Positions 57,901 through 64,000 of a DNA stretch of 64,000 bases are shown piece by piece (positions within the stretch are counted from its first letter, which is position 1; every line of letters begins with the position of its first letter). The translations under genes and the position numbers were made by a program. The DNA is taken from contig NC_073692.1 of NCBI RefSeq assembly GCF_029784155.1, positions 426,541,324 to 426,605,323 of the forward strand. Direction: 5' to 3'. This stretch comes from Uranotaenia lowii. Taxonomy: Eukaryota; Arthropoda; Insecta; Diptera; Culicidae. A model generated the notes under the pieces. That model was given only the letters and a program-made list of their open reading frames with translations. It was not told where the DNA came from and made no database searches.

Positions 57901-60337
57901 TCGAGTCCAATTGCCTCTGCCAGCTCCAGTACTCACAAAGCGCAAGATTATGTCGTACATCGCCCAGATCTTCGATCCACTTGGTTTGGTTGGACCGATT
58001 ATTACCGTCGCCAAACTGTTCATGCAGCGTTTGTGGGGACTTCGAACAGAGAACGGAGAATCTTTCGAGTGGGATCGCCCACTACCAGCGTCGTACCAGG
58101 CCGATTGGAAGGAGTTCCATAGCACGCTGGATACCATCGCCACGATCCAAGTTCCTCGATACGTGTCTTCCGCCAATGCCACATCCTTTCAGTTGCATTT
58201 CTTTTCGGACGCGTCGGAGAAGGCCTACGGCAGCTGCTGCTACATTCGGTCGGAATGTGATGGAGTCGTCCGTGTCGTATTGCTGACATCGAAGTCGAAG
58301 GTCGCCCCGCTGAAGAGCCACCATAGCATTGCCCGTTTGGAACTTTGTGGAGCCGTTCTGTCTGTCAGCCTATCCGAGAAGGTCAACCGTGCTCTCAAGT
58401 TGCCTGCCGAAGTGTTCTTCTGGACTGATTCCTCGACGGTCCTTCAGTGGCTACAATCACCGCCCAATCGCTGGAAGACATTTGTGGCCAACCGAGTGTC
58501 TAAGATCCAGAATTCGACCGATGTAGATTTGTGGATGCATGTTCGCGGAGAATCGAATCCAGCCGATGTTCTGTCCCGTGGAATAAGTCCGCCTGAGCTC
58601 GTCAATCATCCGCTTTGGTGGACTGGTTCTCCATGGCTCCAGTTACCGCCTTCGCAGTGGCCACGAACCGAGTTGTCAGCCTGCCAAACCAGTTCGACGA
58701 GTGAGATGAGAGTTCCAGTTGCTGCGCTTCCAGCTGTCGTGAAGGATGACGAGTTTGCAGATCGTATCTTTGGAATGTACTCCAGTTACCAAAAACTTAG
58801 GCGCTCCATCGCTCACTGCATGCGATACTTCCGCTTGTTGAAAGCTGCTGCACGGAAGACGAAAATTGACCCATTCCAAGCGCTTACCACCGCCGATCTG
58901 CAAGAAGCAGATTTGACACTGTGTCGTCTTGCCCAGAAACAGTGTTTTCCTGAGGAGTTAGCCACTCTAGCATCGTCCGGTCGTCTTCCGTCTTCATCGC
59001 AGTTGAAGTACATCCGTACAAAACTAGAATCAGATGGAATCATTCGGATTAGAGGAGTTCTGGCCAACGCAACCGTTCCGGAAGCTACGAAACATCAAGT
59101 TGTTCTGCTCGCGAAACACCCACTTTCAAAACTGTTGGCGAAGTATTATCATGGGAATTTACTTCACGCCGGCCCACAACTAATGCTCGCCACGATCCGT
59201 CAAAAGTACTGGATCATTGGTGGACGCAATCTAGTGCGCCGCACATTCCATGAGTGCCACAAATGTTTCCGATGCAGACCAAAGATGATCCAGCAAAGTA
59301 TCGCAGATTTGCCTACGTCCCGTGTTGCGCCCCGAAGACCGTTTGCCGTTTCTGGTGTGGACTATTGCGGACCAGTTTACATCAAGTCTCTCGTCCGTAA
59401 CCGAGGCCCAACGAAGGCATACGTTTGCATCTTCGTTTGCTTTACCACACGTGCCGTTCACATCGAGTTGGTGTCTGATCTCTCCACGCCGGCCTTCATC
59501 GCTGCTCTTCGCCGATTTTCTGCCCGCCGAAACTTTCCCCACGAGATCCACAGCGACAATGGCACTGCGTTCCGAGGTGCAAACAACGAGTTGCACAGAA
59601 TTTACCAGATGCTGAAAACCGAACACGGAGGACGCAAGAACATCCTGGATTGGTGTGCAGAATCTGGAGTTGCGTGGCATTTCATACCACCTCGATCGCC
59701 CCATTTCGGAGGTCTATGGGAAGCAGCAGTGAAATCAGCGAAGCACCATCTATTGAGAGAAATAGGCCACTCCAACATTTCCTACGAAGACATGACGACG
59801 TTACTAGCCGAGGTGGAGATGTGTCTGAACTCCAGACCCTTGATTCCGATGCCAACCGAATCCGACGAGTTGGAAGCCCTGACACCTGGACATTTCCTTG
59901 TCGGTGAAAGCCTGCGATCTCCACCCGAAGAAGACGTCGCAACTGTTCCGGACAATCAACTGTCGCATTGGAAGCTCACGCAGAAACGGTTCCAACGAAT
60001 CTGGCGTAGATGGTACCCAGAATATCTGCAGCAGCTTCAAGCCCGAGCCACCAAGCACCGTAGACCATCAACTGTAATCCAGCCCAACCAAATGGTGATC
60101 ATCCAAGACGATCTGCTTCCGCCAGCCCAATGGCCACTAGGGATCATCACAGCCGTTCATCCTGGGAAAGACGGCGTCGTACGAGTGGTCACCTTACGCA
60201 CTGCGAAGCGAGATGTCGTTTCCAGGTGTGTCAACAAACTTGCTCTGTTACCCGTACCAGAACAACCCGAACCCAATCCAGCTGATGAGCAGCCCGTTGG
60301 AGAACCGGTCACCGCAGTTCCTGAAAACAACCAATGA
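54983..60337 (+). CDS. BEL/Pao Gag-Pol polyprotein, 1784 aa
   Basis: One uninterrupted frame encodes the structural and enzymatic proteins of the element. I chose the ATG at 54983 (A at -3) over an in-frame GTG at 54965. In order: a basic N-terminus; a DUF1759-type Gag core from about residue 120; three zinc-knuckle-like motifs at 340-404, the middle one a canonical CX2CX4HX4C; an aspartic protease (DUF1758) with D485-S-A; reverse transcriptase with YVDD at 892-895; an A17/RNase H region with an FFSDAS motif at D1076; an integrase zinc finger H1390-x4-H1395...C1425-x2-C1428; an integrase core with D1460, D1525 and E1580; and a DUF5641 C-terminal domain from about 1660. The length is normal for the family and all catalytic residues I looked for are present. 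The frame is much GC-richer than its surroundings. Very likely functional. Confidence 0.97.
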   Translation: MPKTKSDERVEDAIIRRKAILTNLSDVERFTKEFNVDRDTGRLQVRQDLVDRIYDQFQKAQTVIEKWDGPDRLEMRLAERSTIEERFCEVKAFLLNNIPERLSSSTSAEPTAPTSTAMFHLRLPKIDLPRFDGDFSRWLSFRDTFKSMVHSNPDVPAVAKLQYLLQSLEGEAKKPFESVNVEADNYLITWDALMKRYDNQRYLKRQLFRAMYDIQPLRKESSKDLHTLTDDFDRHVKAMAKLGEPVGYWDTPLVNLLCYKLDPTTLRAWEEKTSDLRDITYQELIDFLYSRAMMLKTIVSEEQRNLQTIPARMTGSQPKKAFRLVANPVASDPKPDLPVCVVCSERHHLFRCRKFASFSPYNRRQVVTSHRLCWNCFNSGHLSRSCSSRHTCRFCNGKHHSLLHDAIKTTNFNSVPKPTSLLSNPPLPAPQRSTAPPDSDPQPSTSSQQVCMTVQATNSTVLLETVMLLVVDSTGKEIPARALLDSASMCSFMTKKLANTLDLRRSTVDIAVSGIGESSKQIKRQLTAKIRSTVTKYATKLDFLILKRPTVCLPTVRIDVAAWKIPDVDLADPHFFIPADIDLIVGGEVYHELHGGSKISLGNEMPTLVETVFGWAVSGSAPINSSVTPRLCHLTTIDRDLEQSIERFWELESLLPSQALSAEEIKCEEVFSATTTRDSSGRFVVRLPLTSDPLVRVGESRSIAERRFQSLERRLKRDPATREAYVCFMADYERLGHMIKLTDPVDDSVPHCYLPHHPVFKESSTSTKVRVVFDASCKTSTGYSINDMQLVGPTIQDDLLSIIMRFRTHPIALVADIEKMYRQIQLHLDDCTYQRILWRQSPEEPLATFELQTVTYGFASAPFLATRALQRLAEDEVSRFPVAAPVFKNDFYVDDCLSGAEDVESAVQLRREASALAASAGLPLKKWASNVPEALRGIPPEDLAVSAIHSLQDDQAVSTLGLVWETRSDVLRFRVQLPLPAPVLTKRKIMSYIAQIFDPLGLVGPIITVAKLFMQRLWGLRTENGESFEWDRPLPASYQADWKEFHSTLDTIATIQVPRYVSSANATSFQLHFFSDASEKAYGSCCYIRSECDGVVRVVLLTSKSKVAPLKSHHSIARLELCGAVLSVSLSEKVNRALKLPAEVFFWTDSSTVLQWLQSPPNRWKTFVANRVSKIQNSTDVDLWMHVRGESNPADVLSRGISPPELVNHPLWWTGSPWLQLPPSQWPRTELSACQTSSTSEMRVPVAALPAVVKDDEFADRIFGMYSSYQKLRRSIAHCMRYFRLLKAAARKTKIDPFQALTTADLQEADLTLCRLAQKQCFPEELATLASSGRLPSSSQLKYIRTKLESDGIIRIRGVLANATVPEATKHQVVLLAKHPLSKLLAKYYHGNLLHAGPQLMLATIRQKYWIIGGRNLVRRTFHECHKCFRCRPKMIQQSIADLPTSRVAPRRPFAVSGVDYCGPVYIKSLVRNRGPTKAYVCIFVCFTTRAVHIELVSDLSTPAFIAALRRFSARRNFPHEIHSDNGTAFRGANNELHRIYQMLKTEHGGRKNILDWCAESGVAWHFIPPRSPHFGGLWEAAVKSAKHHLLREIGHSNISYEDMTTLLAEVEMCLNSRPLIPMPTESDELEALTPGHFLVGESLRSPPEEDVATVPDNQLSHWKLTQKRFQRIWRRWYPEYLQQLQARATKHRRPSTVIQPNQMVIIQDDLLPPAQWPLGIITAVHPGKDGVVRVVTLRTAKRDVVSRCVNKLALLPVPEQPEPNPADEQPVGEPVTAVPENNQ

Positions 60338-61055
60338 GTAGAGCTGCACTCTAAGACAGCTCCTGTACGAAATTTCATGGATCAGGTGATTGCGGTTCCA
60401 ATATTTTTAAAGGTTGTTTGTTGGTCTACTTGGTTCCCTTTTGCTTCCCAGAACCACTTGTCGTCGTCTCCGCCTGTATATTGCGGACCTCCCAGATCCA
60501 GTAGTCGCAGATTGCAGCCTGAATGAGTAGAGCTACACTCTAAGTTAGCTCCTGTATATCAATTTTGAAAATCAGGTGATTGCAATTCCAATACCCCCTT
60601 ATTTTGTTTGTTGGGCTACTGGGTTCCTTCTTGCTCCGCAGAAATCAACGCTCCAAGTGTGGTCGCACTTCATCATTTCCGGCTTCGTGTGGTGGACATC
60701 TCCTCCCATCGGATTCCTAGCACTGGCTTATTGATAGCAGTAGTCGGTGGTCGCAGCTTATATGAGTAGAGCTACACTCTAAGTTAGCTCCTGTATGAAA
60801 ACCATTAGCACCAGGTGATTGCGGTTCCAATCATTTTATTTTATGTTTGTTGGTCTACTGGGTTCCTCTTTGTTCCAGAAAGCAAAGCTCCAGATGGTGT
60901 CCGTACCGCCCAGTACCAATCGCTCCTCCTGCTCCCCTGGTGCCATGATGCGTCTCGTTGGTCCACGCAGCCGAAGATAAAGGAAACAGATGAAGGCTCC
61001 CCAATGTCACCGAAATTTATGTTGAAATGTCCGTGCCATTTCAAGGTGGCCGGAA
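60334..61055 (+). repeat. BEL 3' UTR: three diverged direct repeats
   Basis: Each unit begins ATGAGTAGAGCT.CACTCTAAG followed by AGCTCCTGTA, then a CAGGTGATTGC..TTCCAAT motif and TGTTGG.CTAC.TGGGTTCC. Units start at 60334 (overlapping the stop codon of the polyprotein), 60523 and 60762. Spacing is about 189 and 239 bases. The units end in GTAGTCGCAG / GTCGCAGCTTA-like sequence. They do not encode a continuous protein. They may be RNA signals, or duplicated remnants of captured sequence. Confidence 0.85.
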
Positions 61056-61663
61056 TGTTTGTTACCAAACCTAATACCGAAACGAAAAGTAACAATATTT
61101 GCAACCTTAAATTAATTAATTGTTATGTGTAAAATTTCTATAATTATTTTCTATTTATTGTAAAATGTAAAAAATGAACCATCCTAGTATAAGAAATAGC
61201 ATAGCAGTGAGTTACCGGATGAACTGTTTTGAAACGGTAACTCACCAACCAGCTGATGCAACAATAACAAGTCAGCATAAACCAGTTGAAAATAAATCTC
61301 GTAGCGGCAACATCAGCTCCGTACTACTCGTTGTTTGTTCCGTCGGTCGAGTTTGTAGAAGTTAATAAAGTGGTGTTTTAATTTGTTCAATCGGTCGTCT
61401 ATTTGGTGTTATTTTTAAGCACATCCGAAACCCGAAACAGATTTGTGCTGTGTGTTGTACTGCGGATTAAAAAGGGTGCAACAAATACCTTCCTCCTGAC
61501 CCGTCGGCAGTGGAAAAGCTGCGAGCCAACCAACCATCAGCGCTAATCGATTGATCGACCCGAGGTGCACCCGCTGCTGTTGCTGTTGATTGCTGCGGAA
61601 GCAGCAAATGGTAAAGCCTCCGATCTAATTGAACCCGGTAAGCTACCCCCTGAATCCTCAACA
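61056..61663 (+). repeat. BEL 3' LTR
   Basis: 608 bp, identical by eye to the 5' LTR, followed at once by the CTGAT target-site duplication. Identity of both LTRs means no detectable mutation since insertion. Confidence 0.97.
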
Positions 61664-63033
61664 CTGATTTTCAATCAATTGCCAAGATATTCTTGTATTA
61701 AAGATACAACGCTTTCAAAAAATTGAATTCCTCAATTTATTGAAATCCTAAAAAAATAAGATAATAACTTTTCCTGACAACATTAATGAAAATGATTGAA
61801 AACTAGATATTCAATATTTCAATTAATTCAACAACTTTTTGAAAAGTGCGAAATTATTTGACTTACGGTTTTAAAAATATCAAAGATGATTCAATTACGT
61901 TTAACTTTTCTTTAAAATTTTGTCAGAATTTCCGTTTTTTGCAGGTTGACATGAAAACTTCCATAATCTTTTTCTTAGAATTCAAAATTACTCGCGGTCT
62001 TTGAGAAAGTTGATCATTGAATCAATAAGTAGGTATTTGTATGTTAAAGTTTTGTCAAAAAAGTAACCAAATTGAAAAGCCCCTGAATAAGTCAAAATCA
62101 GTTCTGAGTCATGTCAAACATTTATTAAATTAATCATGTCAAAAATTTATTTAATTGAGTGATTTTACTTCAAAATTAGCAATACACATTACAAAAGTTA
62201 AGAAAGCGTATCCCAGACGTATCAAAATTCTATTCTTTTCTATTTGGTTTATTCATAGAGGATTCTAACCAGCTTGGTCATTCTTCCTCTTAAGAAAGTG
62301 TGTACATTTCGTGGTATAAAAATTAAATGAATAAAATTTATGAAATCTGTAAAAAAAATTCTGGAATCAAAAATGTGAACTGTAACATTGACAAATCAGG
62401 TCAAAAATCTGTGAAATTATTAATTTTTCATGATTTTGAAACCTTGCTCAACATCTCAATGAAATGATTTCATACGGAACTTTGAAAAAAAACTCTCTAA
62501 ACATTTCAAATTGATTAATACATTTAAATTTTTGAAAAATGAACAAAATTTAGTGATAAACCTATTCATTAATTAATTGATTCATTAATTAATTAAACCT
62601 ATTTCAATTTTGATTACCTTAAATAAAAAAAACAGTTTATGCAAGTAGATACGTGAATTCTTTTTATTTATCCTTTTCCAGTTTTGTAATTGTCATAAAT
62701 TTGTCGTTATAATAAATGACGTAAAGCTCGGCATACTATTGTTATTACCAAAATTTTATTTGATTGCGACGTGCCTAAAAAATTGGCCCATTCAAAAAGT
62801 TGCTCACCCTTGAGCTAAACATCTAAAAGGTCTAATGAATTGTTATAATTGAATGTTTTTTTTTTCATTACACTTTTGAAAAATAGCAATTTTTTCGATA
62901 TTCTTTCAATAAACTTTATGTTAAAAGCTTTTAAAAAAATCGCTCTTCATACCGATTTTACAAATTTTATACGGAATACCGATTTTTTTGGGCTAGTAAA
63001 TACCGATTTTAACGGGGCATCGCTGTTTGTACC

Positions 63034-64000
63034 GCGTTTTTCATCAACACCTGTCATCAGCAATCATTGATCCAGTGTTCTCGGTTGCAAATTGGACACA
63101 AAGCATGGGGAGAATCAAAACAAAACATGTTTTGGTTCTGCGATATGAAGCTGGAGGAATGAATTTCGATGATCAGAATTTATTATTATTAACAATCCAT
63201 CTAAGAAAAAAGTCGAGAAATAAATTTATTTGTGAAAAGCCTTCCCGGGCCGCTTGAAATGCCTCGAGGGTTGCGTTTTGCTAATGCCTGGTTAAGAGTA
63301 CATATTTGTTTTTGGAGTATGGATTTCAAATCATTCTGTAACCTACTTAATTTTTTCTTCAGAAGCCACCAGCATCTTTTTTCCCTCAAGAAGCAACCAA
63401 GCAAAGTAATTGAATTCAATGTTTCATTTTTATGTTAATACCCTGCTGGACACAATACAGCTCTATCAGAAAGAGCGAGTACAAGAACGTACAAATAAAC
63501 TGCAGATTTTTAAGCATCATTAACAAGCTGCTTCAGATACGGTAATGTTAGTTGGTCCCACTGGCCCCCCGTGTTGAAAGCTGCGTTGGTCTCCCCATTA
63601 TTTTTGTGATTTTTTTTCCATCTTCCGTTCAGACGGTTGGTTTTTCCAGTTGTGGAGAGTCGGCTAACATCAACAACAGCCACCATCATCAACAGCATCG
63701 TCATCATCATTTGGTTCGCTCTCGTCGTCTCAACATCGTTAACTCCAAGCCATCCCCATTTGCCCCAGCGCAAGACCATGAGAAGGATCTCCTGATATTT
63801 CACAGTTCTAAGACGGCACTCCACCCTTATTTTTTCAAGGTGCTCATCTTTTCCGATCATCCGATAGATAGATACGGGGAATGATTTGGATTTTGACGTT
63901 TCCGGTGGAAAAGATGTGGAAAAATGCTCGATTTTTTTTATAATTTACCACCTTTTGCTCGCTAGTCTCGGTGTTTATCCGATTGATTTTTAGAGGAGCG
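63034..64000. other. Non-coding DNA, right edge of window
   Basis: Begins with unique-looking sequence outside the hAT-B duplication. At 63640-63720 there are CATCAACA/CATCATCAT-type simple repeats, which generate a His/Asn/Gln-rich open frame on the plus strand and a Met/Val-rich one on the minus strand. Neither shows a recognised domain. The window may end near a gene, but nothing here proves it. Confidence 0.4.

Larger units (their letters stand above)
53679..61663 (+). mobile_element. Intact BEL/Pao LTR retrotransposon, 7985 bp
   Basis: Two 608-bp LTRs (53679-54286 and 61056-61663) flank a single polyprotein ORF. The LTRs start TG, end CA and appear identical base for base. The element is bounded by the 5-bp duplication CTGAT (53674-53678 and 61664-61668). 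A primer binding site lies one base after the 5' LTR. The domain order protease, RT, RNase H, integrase with DUF1759 and DUF5641 at the ends is diagnostic of BEL/Pao. No envelope-like ORF is present. Everything needed for retrotransposition is visible except a classical polypurine tract directly before the 3' LTR, where the sequence is only AAGGTGGCCGGAA. Confidence 0.97.
52095..63025. mobile_element. hAT-type element (hAT-B) split by a BEL retrotransposon
   Basis: The left end starts CAGCGATGCC and the right end finishes GGCATCGCTG, a perfect 10-bp inverted repeat. Both sides carry the 8-bp duplication TTTGTACC (52087-52094 and 63026-63033), as for hAT insertions. The word ACCGATTT recurs several times just inside both ends: about 52112, 52180 and related words, and about 62951, 62980 and 63003 in the opposite sense of the element. 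Removing the BEL element and one of its TSDs leaves about 2.94 kb. The remaining interior is AT-rich and encodes no recognisable transposase, so this was already a non-autonomous or decayed copy when BEL landed. Its interior shares a repeat with 33371-33600. Confidence 0.9.

Noticed and set aside
56344..60058. Antisense and off-frame ORFs within the BEL polyprotein
   Set aside because: Shadows of the GC-richer coding frame; none has independent motifs.
63510..63884. His/Asn/Gln-rich coding exon
   Set aside because: Produced by CATCAACA/CATCAT simple repeats, with an equally open antisense frame; no splice sites or domain could be supported.

Overview
The window looks like non-coding DNA from an AT-rich insect genome, most likely a mosquito or another fly. 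The basis is the transposon content: an intact BEL/Pao retrotransposon with insect-type DUF1759/DUF1758/A17/DUF5641 domains, a mariner pseudogene of the DD37E kind, tRNA-derived SINEs and many TIR elements. The species cannot be named from sequence alone. I recognise no host protein-coding gene, rRNA or stand-alone tRNA gene anywhere in the 64 kb. The only intact coding sequence is the retrotransposon polyprotein. The window is therefore intergenic, or lies inside a very large intron.

Layout. 1-4.4 kb: unique AT-rich DNA with a MITE fragment (2454-2633). 4.4-7.06 kb: 9-bp satellite 1. 7.06-9.26 kb: unique. 9.27-10.1 kb: 9-bp satellite 2. 10.8-11.2 kb: an interspersed repeat that recurs at 40.8-42.9 kb. 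16.5-18.0 kb: a TACAA-rich repeat with a ~320-bp direct duplication, then a left-truncated dead mariner (to 19165) and a 1.05-kb TIR element (19484-20530) with a tRNA-like core. 22.6-24.7 kb: a small MITE, a foldback with a perfect 42-bp palindrome, and another interspersed repeat. 27.96-30.62 kb: 9-bp satellite 3, in two sequence phases. 30.9-31.46 kb: a TA-flanked MITE, with a second copy at 42.87-43.47 kb. 31.94-33.31 kb: a foldback element made of two inverted arms of ~162-bp tandem units. 35.6 kb: a SINE with a perfect TSD. 40-43.5 kb: repeats, a SINE and the second MITE. 46.2-48.2 kb: a 1.97-kb hAT-type element with a perfect 8-bp TSD. 48.55 kb: a MITE. 52.1-63.0 kb: a second hAT-type element, split by the BEL retrotransposon.

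The nesting gives relative ages. The BEL element (53679-61663) has LTRs identical by eye, a perfect 5-bp TSD, a tRNA-Tyr-type primer binding site and one uninterrupted 1784-codon ORF, so it is very young and may be competent. It sits inside an older hAT-type element that still has its own perfect 8-bp TSD. SINE and MITE insertions into the 40-43 kb repeat family likewise post-date that family.

The most novel observations are: three consecutive, nearly equal-length hairpins in the BEL 5' leader, each presenting the same GGGAAGGATT loop; three direct repeats in its 3' untranslated region; the foldback element with tandem-unit arms; and three separate satellites, all with a 9-bp period and related motifs, within 26 kb. 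All identities and boundaries were read by eye and no database search was run.
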